Shown: positions 21,843 through 34,397, counted from the first letter of the stretch. The stretch: 64,000 bases of DNA from Henricia sp. BOLD:AAB3569 (GCA_037783545.1 JBBELK010000450.1:496001-560000); one strand, 5' to 3'. The notes: a model not told the origin generated them from the letters alone. A program made the numbers and translations.

Positions 21843-23618
21843 TAAACCTTATCGACGTTCTCAATGCATTATGGGATTGGATGACAAAATTGCCCGGCCA
21901 AAAGAGATGCATTTTCTCCTTAGTTTAAAAATAAACCTTATCGACGTTCTCAATGCATTATGGGATTGGATGACAAAATTGCCCGGCCAAATGTGCATAA
22001 ACCTATGAGGCGGACACCAACTCGGCAACATTTTTACTCATTTTCACGAAAACCAAAAAGAGTTCAAGAATCAACCTCCCACCACTTTATCTTTGACACA
22101 TATCAAACATTCTGACAAACATGTCCCGAAACAGAAATGTCGCAAATGCGAGAAATCTTTGGGGATTCCCTTCATATCGGTAGAGTCCCACGCTCGCAGC
22201 TCGGTATGCGCTAGCCCCGCGAGCAGTGCTTCGGAAACCTCAGCCCTGTCTTCTAATATACACCAAATCTGTGGCAAACTCACGCAAATGAAATTTGGCC
22301 CACGGCTCTGATATTTGCTCAATAGGTGCACTCACCCCAGTTTATAAATATTCCGAAGAGTACGCATCGATCCGATGTCTAGTTTCGGTGAAATCGTGGG
22401 GACAGTTTGAGACCTTTCTTGTGATGAAATTCCCACTCTTTGACCAAAAATCAAATATGCGCATGCGCGAGGGCGGAGAGGTCAACATAATAGCGCCATC
22501 TCGCGACGGCGTCGTCACGTACCAGCTGCACAGCGGCTGTTTCAGGAGAGAGCACATCGACAGTAAATGAGGTACTGTAGTCCGTAGGTAGGTAAATGCC
22601 GACTCGCGTTTCGGTTTTTTTTTCATATACATTGAACACGGATTTGGGTGAATTTATATATTGGAATCAATAGGAAATTTTATTCCTATTGATTCCAATA
22701 TATAAATTCACCCAAATCCGTGTTCAATGTATATGAAAAAAAAAAACGAAACGTGAGTCGGCAAAATGATCAAACGTCTGGCTTGGCGGCATGGCATCGC
22801 CTGCAGCGCGCGCTGTACGTGTAGAACGTACCGCGCGATAGAGTCGATGTGCTCTCTCCTGAAACAGCCGCTGTGCAGCTGGTACGTGACGACGCCGTCG
22901 CGAGATGGCGCTATTATGTTGACCTCTCCGCCCTCGCCCATGCGCATATTTGATTTTTGGTCATAGAGTGGGAATTTCATCACAAGAAAGGTCTCAAACT
23001 GTCCCCACGATTTCACTGAAACTAGAAATCGGATCGATGCGTACTCTTTGGAATATTTATAAACTGGGGTGAGTGCACCTATTGAGCAAATATCAGAGCC
23101 GTGGGCCAAATTTCATTTGCGTGAGTTTGCCACAGATTTGGTGTATATTAGAAGACAGGGCTGAGGTTTCCGAAGCACTGCTCGCGGGGCTAGGTATGCG
23201 CTAGCGCTATGCAACACATGCACACGGCGCTGGACGGATCGATTTTTAAAAATTTATATTGGTGGGGGAGTCCGTGTACACGGACTCGCAGTGCAGCACA
23301 CTGCCGATACGGCGTGTGTTGCATGCATAGCGCATACCGAGCTGCGAGCGTGGTACTCGGACTCTACCGATACGAAGGGAATCCCCTATGATTTCTCGCA
23401 TTTTCAACATTTCTGTTTCGGGACATGTTTGTCAGAATGTTTGATATGTGTCAAAGATAAAGTGGTGGGAGGTTGATTCTTGAACTCTTTTTGGTTTTCG
23501 TGAAAATGAGTAAAAAAGTTGCCGAGTTGGTGTCCGCCTCATAGGTTTATGCACATTTGGCCGGGCAATTTTGTCATCCAATCCCATAATGCATTGAGAA
23601 CGTCGATAAGGTTTATTG
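21843..23618. repeat. 1.8-kb near-perfect palindrome
   Basis: The arms 21843-22680 and 22681-23618 are inverted copies of each other. They meet at about 22680 with almost no spacer, where ATTCCAATATATAAATTCAC is mirrored across TATTCCTATTG. Inner and outer ends both pair (AAACCTTATCGACGTTCTC / GAGAACGTCGATAAGGTTT). The left arm has a local duplication of ~80 bp (21831-21990). The right arm has an extra GC-rich foldback segment near 23215-23335. Each arm carries, in mirrored orientation, one 90-codon open frame starting MAHGSDICSIG. Confidence 0.9.
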
Positions 23619-23628
23619 CATTCAGTTA

Positions 23629-24487
23629 TTATGCACCTATCAATTGTATGACGCACCTTCGGACCCCGGGAAAGGTGCGTCAATGTCCACAGGAGCGTCA
23701 TCTTTTTGGCACACATGACGCACCCTCAGTCACTTTTTGTGACGGACCATTCTTGTAAAATGACGCTTCAAACTACATGTACCAAATTTTGACGCACCAT
23801 CTTTGGAACAGATGCACCTTGACGGACATATATGACTGACATATGTAAAAAAAATACCTGGCTTTCCATAGACGAGTACACAAAACTAATGTAAACCAGC
23901 GTGCTTGGGGACCATCTTGCTTTCAGAAGATACCATTAAGCAGTAAGGGGTAGTTTCATTGATTGCGTAGGAGTTTATTTGTTAGTAGGCCTACCCCAAT
24001 TAAATGAGTATAAACGCAAATAAACCGTTTAATTAAATGGGACACTAACATTTATTCGAATTTAATTACCGCCAGTATATGAAACAAAACAACAAAGACA
24101 TTAAACAGATGTACCTCGGAAACAGTACGGTTACCCCTCCTTCCAAAATGGTATTATTCCACAGCAGTATTTTTGACGTGTTTTGTTTTTCCTCCTGTTT
24201 TTCATACATGTTTTTCACGCACATGCAAAGGGACTAAAATGATGTTTCAAATCTGTTAAATTCCATTTCACTCTGTGGGTGTACTTTAGGGGGCTTCGAC
24301 TTGGAAAACCAATGGACACTGAACTGACGCACCATTGACACACCTTGACGCACTAGTCATGGTAATCGTGACGGACCAATGTGTACTTTGACGCAATACC
24401 TTCGTCAAAATGTGACTGGACATTCCGGGACATGACGCACCTTTCCTGGGGGTCCGAGGGTGCGTCATACAATTGATAGGTGCATAA
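23629..24487. mobile_element. 859-bp element with TTATGCACC termini, TA target
   Basis: About 40-bp terminal inverted repeats (TTATGCACCTATCAATTGTA...) are flanked by TA (23627-23628 and 24488-24489). GACGCACC motifs repeat throughout. The TA duplication fits Tc1/mariner-type. It begins about 10 bp after the palindrome ends. Confidence 0.88.
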
Positions 24488-25149
24488 TACTTATAGTCAG
24501 GGAATTTTGCTGAAACCTGGGAACTAAATCCTTACCAAATAATTTCTTCGCCAATGTGTTAGTGAAGGTGTCTACTAACACCTCTTAAAAAGTTGAAATT
24601 CAATTCCCCTAGGAAACCACGTGACAGCTTCTAAAAGTTTTACCTTAAAAATACAGTACAGACAACAGCCGTTGACAAAGCGCCCATTTGTTTCGAATGG
24701 TGTGCGCCTAAGCAGACGACTGTTTTGTGTTTCATACTGGCGCAAATGCGGGCAGTGCTGTGATTGGATTGGATTCTGGTGCTGCTCCTGTGGTTTTCTG
24801 TGATTCTGAATCGAATTCTGAGGTTTTTAAAATGATGAAAGGTCAGGGTCACGTGACTAAGCTGAGAATCGGGGCCATTTCCAAGATGGCCGCCATTGAA
24901 ATTTACAGGTGCCAGGCGTAGGCCGTGTCAGCTAGGTGTAGGTATACTTAGAGTCGGCCGATTTTAAAAATCCTGGTGTTGATACTATGGTTTTTCCATG
25001 GTGCTGAATCCAATTCCGAGGTTTTTATAACGATGAAAGTTCAGAGTCACGTGATTAGGCTGAGGATCAGGGTCATTTCCAGGAACTTGCCTTTTTACCC
25101 AGCGTGCACTGCCTAAAAACAGCTCGATTTGCCAGGTATAGGCCTATTA

Positions 25150-25310
25150 TATAGACCGTCACGTATCGAATAGCCGCCATTTCGTTTTCTTGGGGCACCT
25201 TTTGTTACTTAAACCGTTCAACAATGGAAGCACAATATTTGCAATCATGCATGTCCTCAAAGAACAAAGAAACTGCCCCACAGAATCGCGGCTATTCGAT
25301 ACGGTCTATA
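25150..25310. mobile_element. 161-bp MITE, TATAGACCGT termini
   Basis: TATAGACCGT...GTATCGAATAGCCG is mirrored by CGGCTATTCGATACGGTCTATA. The outermost TA on each side may be the target duplication. Confidence 0.85.
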
Positions 25311-25689
25311 GCGCGAAGGCGGGACTGTAGTAGCATTTATGCAAATATAATAATTTAGTGCAAATCTACACGCAACTGGTCTATCATTGGCACCGAGTGG
25401 CACTAAACGTCCCCGAAATGTACCACACACACTTTCTTAACAATGTGCGCTTGTGTGAACAGAGGCTAAATATTCTTACAAAAGTTGAAGTTTTGCCTTC
25501 GGAATTGCTTGGTAATTTCTGGAATCGGCAAGCTACCTCATATAATCGAATATAAATGAAATGAATCGATTTCTACTAGCAATCGATTCCTCAAACATCT
25601 GGAATCGCGATTACGATTCTTAAAGTGGGATAGATTCTACCCGATTCCGGCGCCGAATCGCCCAAGCCCAGTATTATAATGACGTGGGT

Positions 25690-25955
25690 GTTACTGTTAT
25701 GTCCGAGCGGTCAAGCACGTCGAACTCAAGTTCCTGTGCCAGTACTATATGGTTCGATTCCAGGCCGTGACGGGTTGTGGCACTTGTGCTCTTGAGCAAG
25801 GCACTTAATCACAATTGTTTCGTCCTTCGGAAGGGATGTAAAGCCGTTGGTCCAGTGTGTTACATGTAACGTACTTTAAAGATCCCAGAGTATTCTTTCG
25901 TGAAGAGCAAGGGGAGGGATTCCCCGGTGTCTCTGGCCGTTTCTAATTCAACTTA
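25690..25955 (+). mobile_element. tRNA-derived SINE, 3'-truncated
   Basis: A box TGTCCGAGCGG at about 25700 and B box GGTTCGATTCC at 25751 precede the same body as the 20474 SINE (GAGCAAGGCACTTAATC, CCTTCGGAAGGGATGTAAAG). The sequence diverges after CTGGCCGTTTCTAATTC, so the 3' end and AAT tail are lost. Confidence 0.88.
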
Positions 25956-26296
25956 GAAGTTGATAGTTATTCGAATATCTATGTTAATTGTATCTATGTT
26001 AATTGATCCCATTCCTGTAATTGGCGGTTCTTCCGCTGTTGGATGTGGTGAATAAATAAATAATAGAGCCTTTCAACCGACAGCCATGCATGTGAGGGTC
26101 CGGAGCTGCGTTCCACATCAGCAGCGTAAATACGGGGGTCAGATTCCCCTCCCCCCACGGAAAATCCTGTATTGCCCTGAAAAAAGGCAAGGAAATATGG
26201 AAAATAAAGTTTTTTTTTTTGTAACGATAGGGCCTATACCTACCTGTAACTGACTGGATGTCTGCTGATAGTGCTGTATGCCCTGATTGTACATGC

Positions 26297-26343
26297 ACCC
26301 CCCCCCCCCCACCCCCACCCCCCCCCCCCCCCCCCCCCCCCCC
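26297..26343. repeat. C-rich low-complexity tract
   Basis: About 47 bases almost all C, followed by further C-rich sequence to 26412. It produces proline- or glycine-rich artefact ORFs on both strands. Confidence 0.95.
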
Positions 26344-26872
26344 GTCGCCCTTTCCCCTCGCTAAAAAGCAATGCACCCATGTGCATATTCCACCCCCACC
26401 GCCCCTCCCCCAGTGAAAACAATCCTGGCTACGCTGCTGTTCCAGATACGCGAAAATCAGATTTCTCTCTAGGTCTCTGGTTAAATGGAACGCAGCCAGG
26501 GTTCTCCCATTCAAATTATGTGACACTATTTTTGCAATCCCATGGCCAGAGAACTACACACAACGCTGTCGGCATTTGCGCCAGATGAAACACAAAACAG
26601 CCGTCTGACCCAGCGTATACGCTATTCAAAACAAATGGGCACTTTGCGTTTGCCAACGGCTGTTGTCTGATGTACTGCATTTTAAGGTTTTTACATTTTA
26701 AAATCTGTACAGCATTTTTAAGAAGCTGCCCCGGGCTTTCCTAGGGGAATTGAATTTCAACTTTTTAAGGGGTGTTAGTAGACACCTTCAGTAACAAATT
26801 GGTGAAGAAATTATTTGGTAAGGATTTAGTTCCCAGATTTGCCAAATATCGGAAAATATTCCCTGACTATTA

Positions 26873-27246
26873 GGCCGAGTAAAAAATAAAACATGTTTCT
26901 CGTCCGGGTTTTTAAAAAAAAAGGAGGAAGAGGGGCTTTTTATTTTTTAATTTTTATTTTTCAAGATGACTGCCATTAGAGATTTCTAGGCCGCTGCAGG
27001 TAAATAGACTCATGCGAAGACATATTTAGCGATGGTACAGTAGCTACACGATGTAGAAAGTCACCGAGAGAGTCTATATAGAAGACTTCGAAATCGCAAG
27101 TATTTATTTTCCGACGGATTTGTTGTAGTTTTTAATATTTTTGTCTCATTTTTTGGAAATAAAAAATAAAAAATCAATCCAGGCGGCCTCAAAAAAGGAA
27201 GCGGGCGGGGACGAGAAACATGTATTTTTTTTTATTTCGCCTTATA
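26873..27246. mobile_element. MITE with ACATGTTTCTCGTCC inverted ends
   Basis: AAAACATGTTTCTCGTCCGG on the left mirrors GGACGAGAAACATGT on the right, with T/A-rich outer ends (AGGCCGAGTAAAAAATA / TTTATTTCGCCTTA). It abuts the preceding element directly. Confidence 0.75.
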
Positions 27247-27426
27247 ATAGCCACTTGGATATTTTTTTCAAAATGGTTTAAAAGGATTTAAAGTGATTGC
27301 ATCAGTTAGAGCATGGTTTCCAAAAAAAAATGACACCTCATTTGTTAAAATTGATCGACCCAATCAAGAGCTATTCAAATTTGAAGGTGCCGAAAAACGC
27401 CTCTTTTGTCGGTAAATAAACCCTTT

Positions 27427-27527
27427 CACGAAATACGCAGCTCCATAGCAAAGGCATGGAGCTGCGTATTTCGTTGCACGAATTTGGCGAGCGCGCATTG
27501 CTGACGAGCCTGTTCCTTTATTAAAGT
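27427..27527. mobile_element. partial copy of the CGAAATACGCAGCTCC hairpin element
   Basis: CACGAAATACGCAGCTCC and its inverse enclose a short loop, followed by the right arm CGCGCATTGCTGACGAGCCTGT. The left outer arm is missing. The fuller, duplicated copy is at 52201-52426. Confidence 0.8.
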
Positions 27528-27754
27528 ACAGTTTATTTATACATGAAAGCCATTAGTCACTGTAATGGTTGCGCTGTGGGAGGCCAATCTCTCAAATCTC
27601 ATTAACACAAATAATTATCTTCACATTGAGAAAAAATTACAGCATCGATCCAATTATGAAGAAGTATAATGGCAGAATGCAGGCACCATATCCACTGTGC
27701 ATTGTGCTACATGTATGTATGTACCGTATGTGTTTCCTTGAAGCACCAAGGAAT

Positions 27755-28677
27755 TACACTTGATCCCGAGCTCGGGATTGAACACCGAGCTCGGGATCAG
27801 CCCCGGATCACAAATAGGTGTAAACGCTCTCGGAACCAAACTGGCCCCGGATCAGACCCCGAGATTTTGGTCTCGCGATGGCGGAGGGTTCGATCCCGAG
27901 CTCGGGATCAGTTTGCGGTTAGCTGGGCAATAAATCTTCCCCACATCCTGTTGCGGGCTAAAGCGCGCGACAATTCCAGGGGAGCCCGCGCTCGTATTAT
28001 GTACACGTACGTGTACACGTAGTACATGTATATATACACGCACACAGGTACCACTGCTTCCATGCATTGTGTGTGCAGGCATATATGCCATGACAAAATG
28101 CATGATACCCCGACGCGACGTAATTGGTATCCTGCATTCAGCAATCTCTCTTGCGTGTCCGATACAAACTTCACACGTTCAGAAAAAGTGTTTCTGTATT
28201 TCCTCTACTTTCTGCAACTTCTCTACTTTCTACAACTATCTAGCGACACTTTGTCATTATCATACAGCTTAGTTTTTAGTTGTTATATCAAGGATTTCGG
28301 AGTGTCATTCAACGATTTCCGACATAGCATAAGTTGACATTATTTCGTCGTGAAGAGAAGTTGACGAAGACGAAGTAGCCGAGTCGAGTTGTCTTCGTGT
28401 GAAAAGATGCAAACGAAGTTTGCGGGCGCTCGTGGAGCAACGACGAACTGGCGAAATTTTGGGACATTTGGGCCAGCGCAGAAATATTAAATGGCTAAAC
28501 TGGACGGAACATCTCGGAATTCTGCTGCGTTAGCTTGACCTTTGACTGCAACTTCTGGCTCCGCGCTCGGGATCAACAACAGATATAAACGCGGCACTCG
28601 AGACCATTGCGGTTAACCTCAACACATTCTTATCAGGGGGTCAATCTTGATCCTGAGCTCGGGACCAGTGTAAACAC
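27755..28677. mobile_element. element with GATCCCGAGCTCGGGATC motifs
   Basis: TTACACTTGATCCCGAGCTC on the left is mirrored by GATCCTGAGCTCGGGACCAG near 28650. GAGCTCGGGATC recurs several times near both ends. A palindromic ACGTACGTGTACACGT tract lies near 28005-28020. No recognisable coding gene. Confidence 0.65.
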
Positions 28678-29651
28678 GGTGCGAGAAATGTCAGATCATT
28701 CACAGGGAGGGGTCCTGTTTTGTAAGAATTTGTGGTGGTGGTTGAGCTCTGGGAGACCAGTCTCTCATTAAAACAATCTTACATTGAGAAAATCACAGCA
28801 GTTAGTCCACTGAGGAAGGATATATGTTTAATGGTAGAATAAAAGCACCATGTCTACTTTGCAATCCAAGGGATTACTCAAGAGATGGCATAGTAAGTAC
28901 ATTGTAGAAAGGAATGTCAGAAAACATGGGGGTCCTGTTTTGTAATGATTTTGTCCATGCTGCTGGGAATGTTTTAGCCTTTGTTCAAGGCCTCGCAGCT
29001 GGTGGTGTCGAGCGCACCCCTGGTCACATAGTAGCGCTCTCATTCTGGCTCAGGACACCGCCAGCTGCAAAAGTAGCTGCCAGGTTTTGAACAAAGGCTA
29101 GGAATGTTTGGATTTTGAAGTAACCTTGCGCCGTATGGACACATGCAGAGCAGCATTCTAACCACTTCACTTTTCTTGATGTACATGTACAGTAGATGAG
29201 TTGGAGGGAATTTCAATAATTATAAGGTGCATTGTGAAGTGGTTCCTGCTGGTGATGTTAAAAATGTTGGAGAAAACGGCTGGAGCTGAGCATAAATTTA
29301 GTCACTTTCGGTGTAGCACACTGAGCATTGCACATCGCGATAGGCCATGCACAAGTGGAATATCAGCTCCTGTGGAAACGCATCCATGGCACAGATGCAT
29401 ACAGAAAACGGAAAGATTACCATGCACGGAAACCCTCTGGGACCCCGGCCATGCACTAAACCTATGAACCAGCTCTGAAAAAGTTTTTCCTTAGTAAAAT
29501 CATGAAATTTCTCCCTCTTAATTTTGTATTTTTATCATCCAAAAAAGCAAATCCTGGGTGTCCGTGCATGGTAATAATTAAAACCCCAGAAAACTTTTCA
29601 ATAGGGAGGTTTCGCAAGGATACGGATATGATAACGTACATGTAACCGTTC
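28678..29651. other. stretch without recognised genes
   Basis: It contains an imperfect inverted pair, GGCCTCGCAGCTGG (28990) and CCGCCAGCTGC (29058), with CCTTTGTTCAA and its inverse outside. No conserved ORF or RNA gene was recognised. Confidence 0.55.
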
Positions 29652-30729
29652 ACACTATGAGCAACTAACAATGGAAATTCGGCACAAACCATTGTTATTA
29701 AAGAGGAAGAATCCCCCTTGACGAAAATCCAGCATTTAGGCTTTTTTTTCTATAGTCCAAACATCCCTCTTGCCGACGTTGATTTTTATTATTTTTTAAT
29801 TGTCGGTTTTAAGTGGATAAGTTGGAAGCAAAAGTCGCTTTTCGAAAATGAGATTTTCGCGATTTCTGAAACGCTCATTAGGTATTCATGATATGTGCGT
29901 GACCCCGTGACGCAATCCTGAGAAAGAGAAGTCAACACGATTGTTAGCTCCATACGTTTACACGCAAAAAACTTGAAAAACCGTCTCTGTTAGATGGTGT
30001 TTTCTGAAGAATTTTGTTGGTCCAAAAAGCCAGAGATATGCCCAGTAGCTGCGTGGTTGTATGTTTTACCAGACACTATGAAAAAAAAAAGAGCAGAAAG
30101 ATTTTCTTTTATATTACCAAGAGAGAAAAATGAGTCGCCCATTCTATAACTTGTACGGCCGATGTTCAAACACGTGGGAACTACGCCCGCAGGGGACCGT
30201 ACCATCCTGTACACAGACCGCTGTGAATGCCGTTCGTTCCGTGACAAAACCACCCGTCGCAATGCACCAGTATTTACTTCAAAAGAGCTTCATTGTGAGC
30301 CACAATTTCACCGTTTTTTCACAAAACGGGTAATAGTAGATTGTTGTCATATTACATGAAATGTTTTTCACGTTTGTATTTTGAATTACAAGGACAAAAC
30401 AGGCATGATAAACATTCACTTCGTGTATTTTCCATTCAATACTGCACAGACCGTTTTGTATGTTTCTCAGGATGATGTCAAAACCCTGTTGATAAACAAG
30501 CCAAGTGACCTCGAGCGTTTCAGAATTTTGGGTGAAGAGGGTCGGAACTGCTTTACGTTTTAAGCAAAAGCCTGTCGATTTTGTGAAAAACAAGTTGTGA
30601 TGGTGTTGTAGACACATACACCTCCATGATCAGATGATAAACAAAAAAACTAAAAAAATGTGGAAGGGGGGATTCTAGCTGTTTAACAATGGTGTGCCCA
30701 ATTTCCATTTTTAGTTGTTCATAGTGTCA
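29652..30729. mobile_element. 1.08-kb element with CACTATGAGCAACTAACAAT termini
   Basis: The inverted ends CACTATGAGCAACTAACAAT... and ...TTTAGTTGTTCATAGTG bound a core (29700-30675) nearly identical to 7084-8055. The inner edges GAATCCCCCTTG and GGGGGGATTCTAGC are also inverted. The interior has only short, interrupted frames. Confidence 0.82.
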
Positions 30730-31086
30730 CGTTGATGCGCACACTGAACTGGGTTTTGCACTGTGTGAATACAATCTGCTCTGCAGTTGGCTTTGTTTTC
30801 AGCTAATTTTGCTCACTTTCATGTGGGCACGACTCAATAAATTTGATAGGTATTCATGGAAGATACAGCACAAAGAAACAAAATGCATACAACTTATTAA
30901 TCCATCTCGAAAAAAGCCACATCTGCATAACCGCTATCTGTTTTTATACTACGCGTATGGAGGCTGATACCCGTTATTCACCATGTTCACGCGTATGAAA
31001 ACATGTGTACTACGGTTACGCGTCACCAGAAGCGCATAGAGTCATGATGTATCCGTGACGGTGCGAAACCTCCTTAATGATAATGT

Positions 31087-31914
31087 GAACAGGGCTTGAC
31101 ATTAACTTTTCATGTAGAGATACATGTACATGTACATGTAAGATTTTACCTGTACGACAAAATGTTTTACCTGTCCGAGGAGGTATTGTAGAGAAATGAA
31201 ATAAAATGAGAAAGTTCAATATAAAGCACAACAGTTTTTAAACTCCACAAAGGAATGCATCTGATTTGTTCTAACATGGAATTTTAAGGTTGTGTTTGAA
31301 CCAGAAACCAGCAGTAACAAAAAGACATGTATAACAAATAAGAAACCGAAAAGAAACTGAAGCCGTCATGTCGAAAAGATCACAACTATGGTATGCACAA
31401 AGAATATCTGACGAACTCATCGCTGGTACTTTATCAATATGAACACATGCAAAAGAACTAGTCCCAGTGCTGATATAGCATCGATATATACACTGGATGA
31501 AGCAACGATGTCTAAAAATGATGCCATTGTACCTCACCAAACACAATGCCTTGCCTAGACTGGTCATACTGTCTTCACTAGTCTACATCATGGTCTACAT
31601 GTGTTAAGTGGAATGCAAGTGATCGCATGGACCGGGGAGCAGTCTAGGCCAAGCATTGTTCGTGGGGGACAATGGCGGCTGGCGCGTGGCTTCAATTATC
31701 TTCAATTCTTCAAACATTTTGTGGTATTCCAACTGCGAGAAATGCAGGTAAGGATCGATTTACAGCCAAGAAAACGAGGAAGGTGGGCTTTTATTTAGCA
31801 TATTTTCACCTGTCCATCGGACAGGCACGGCACTGTGTTTACCTGTCCCGACTGGCATTTTTTGGAAATTACCTGTCACGGACAGTCGGACAACCGTTAA
31901 TGTCGAGCCCTGGT
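31087..31914. mobile_element. hAT-like element, CAGGGCTYGACATTAAC termini, carrying an exon-like segment
   Basis: CAGGGCTTGACATTAAC at 31090 is mirrored by GTTAATGTCGAGCCCTG ending at 31911. CAGGG(C)TYG ends are common in hAT elements. ACCTGTC motifs recur near both ends. The interior contains the first-exon-like segment at 31672-31747. A clean 8-bp duplication was not found. Confidence 0.75.
31672..31747 (+). CDS. possible captured first exon (MAAGAWLQL...)
   Basis: ATG in the context GACAATGGCGG is followed by 25 codons (MAAGAWLQLSS ... IPTARNA) and a consensus 5' splice site GCAG|GTAAGG at 31747/31748. The upstream sequence is GC-richer than its surroundings. The peptide is basic and amphipathic enough to resemble a mitochondrial presequence, but I recognise no family. 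It sits wholly within a hAT-like element, so it may be a captured gene fragment or chance. Confidence 0.35.
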
Positions 31915-34397
31915 GAATGCGGTTTCAGGAGAGTGGTGTTGACATTTTAGCATTTGTCTACATGTTGTAAACATCCCTGGCTGAACAGCATCAAATTTGC
32001 AAAGTTGCACTCGACTTTTTTTAATCTGAAGAAAGTGACAAAATTACACCCTGTCAGGAACCGCAAATATAAAGCATTTGGAATTTGATTTGCCAAGTCG
32101 AGACAGTTTCTCTGTTCCTCCAGTCTCTTGTCTGAAACTTGTAATCTTATCAAAGATACATTACGTGCATTAACACGAAGTCCCATTGGGGCGGTCAGGG
32201 AGAAAATCAAATTAATGGGATTGCTCATGCAGTAAATGTTGCATGGGCAGCCGTGGAGTGATTGTCTTGGGGTAGACCTCTGTACAGTGTTTTTAAAAAA
32301 GGCAGCACTTGGGGAGAAAACTGCCTACATGTACATGTAGTTCTCAGTCGAAATGTGCATTGTGGTTAAAATTGAATTGTCGCTATACAATGTACATGTA
32401 GCTCATCCTGAGATCTCGGGGAATTTCCACTCTGCTAAGCGACATTACAATGTTATTTTGATGTAATTTAATCCATTCGGTCATGTTATGCCGAAAAGAA
32501 ACGATTTCTACTTTCCAGAAATTGTATTGGGTTCTGTTCCTTATGGCTGTCCCATTCCTACCAAAACTTCCGGCGAAGATCTTATTTACTCTGCAGTTTT
32601 TAAAATTAATTTTTAAAATTACCAGTGATGCATGCTGACCAACGTGAATGGAATGGATTCCCCTGTATGCTTTAAATAGCAGCCAATCGCCGACCCGGAC
32701 CCGCCAGCATTACCGAGTACACTACATGTACATTGTACGTACATGTATGTATCACACTGCATGCACAGTGTTTACAATCTGCGCTCGTTACATTTGAATG
32801 CCTGCAATGCACTGCCAAGCATCCTGATTGGTCCAGAGAGGCGACAAGATTTCTGTCACTTGTTCCCCAGCGAAATGGGGCCGGTTTCAACAGGGCCTCG
32901 TTATGCACAAGTAGGGGAGTGCTTTAAAGGGGCACTATTGCAAGAGGATGCTACCAGTACATGTATATAGCTACATGTTACATACAGTAGACTTTTAATT
33001 TTTTTAGGTTGATTTTAATCGTGTACATGTACATGTGTATATCTGTAATCACACAGGGAGATAAAACTATTTGTAATGGTTTACCAATCATGTGTTCTTC
33101 TGCCTTTGTTTCCATAAACAAGTTGGGACTTGTGACTTGCTGGCAAAGACTACCCTATAGGAAAAATGTTGACCTGCAACTTGACCTGAGAACACTCTGT
33201 TGCAGCCTTGGCCTTTGTCATGGCAACAGTTACTAAATGTAGTTCAAAATTTGCAGTGTTGAAATATCTGCAAGCCCATGTCAACTTTCTAAGGATCTGT
33301 ATTCTTGTGTGTGCCTTTGTTGTTTAAAAATTATCCTGCACACTTGAGAAGACTTAATTAGTTAAATTACAGAAACCACTGTCATCTACAGATGAACAGT
33401 AGACGTGATAATTGATGGATGCATAGTATAAAGTCCATCTGCAGTTTCAACAATTGTGTGGTATCCTAAAGTGTGTCATATTTATTCAATGTTGAGTGGT
33501 CGCCCAGGCAACAAATTAGGGTCTACAACTCTTGAAGTGGGGTTTGGGGTAGGTACATGTAGACCTGGAGGAGAATAAAATGATCAATTCAGGAGCCAAT
33601 TTCTGTTTTGCAAATACCATGTACATCTGCCTAGTAGGCCTATTGCAGGGAAATCCAGGTGAAACACATTCCAGACAGTATCTGGGCACTGCCAGGAATC
33701 CTCTCAATCCTCTCATGGACTTTTTAATTTTCTAACTGGAGTGCCGCTTGCAAAACCAAGAATCTCGCTGCAAAATCGCAGTTTCCGTTTGCTGATGAAA
33801 TAATTTTCAATGTAGTAACATTTTGTACCATTAATTAGCATTTTTGTTTCAAGCAATTAATTAATTGTCAAAAAAAGTTGCCCTGTTCGAATATTTATTT
33901 TCTTCATACCGGTACCTGTTTCACGTTCCAACTCCAGCAGCATTTTACTCAACCACACAAAGTACACGTACAGTGAAATATTTCTTTAACCCTTCTCTAA
34001 AGTACGTCTTCAAATTCATGTTGACGGGGCGAGTCTTTCCTTGATTGCCCAGAACGAACAGCAATTTCCTCTTTAGATTAAAAGATTGGCAGGTGATCTA
34101 CCGTAGTTACTGAATGTTGTGCCTGCAGGCAGGAGTATTATTGTGTAGCGATAGCACCATTTCATGTACGTTACACGTAGGTTTCACATCTCGGGCTCCA
34201 ATTTTGATCCCCATAATGCAAAAGTCCGACTAACGATGTTTGGTTTACACAAGAATATTGGATATAAAAAACATACATGTACAGTACTAAAATTGTCAAT
34301 GTACAATGTTCGTTGTACATCCTTTCTGCATCTGGACATGACTGTCGCTGTATAGCATCTTGAGAAATTGTTTGGACTAAATAAGCACAGTTGAATA
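31915..34397. other. 2.5-kb stretch without recognised genes
   Basis: AT-rich with scattered TACATGTA motifs. No conserved ORF, tRNA-like head or clear TIR pair was recognised. Confidence 0.5.

Larger units (their letters stand above)
24491..26874. mobile_element. 2.4-kb element with ~280-bp inverted termini
   Basis: ATAGTCAGGGAAT at 24493 and ATTCCCTGACTAT at 26871 begin inverted arms that stay alignable to about 24755 and 26575 (GGAATTGAATTTCAACTTTT; AACAGCCGTTG; CATTTGCGCCA). The interior holds a 161-bp MITE, a SINE and a C-rich tract. No transposase was recognised. It ends where the next element starts. Confidence 0.8.

Noticed and set aside
25999-26588. Glycine- or proline-rich open frames
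   Set aside because: They are translations of the poly(C) tract.
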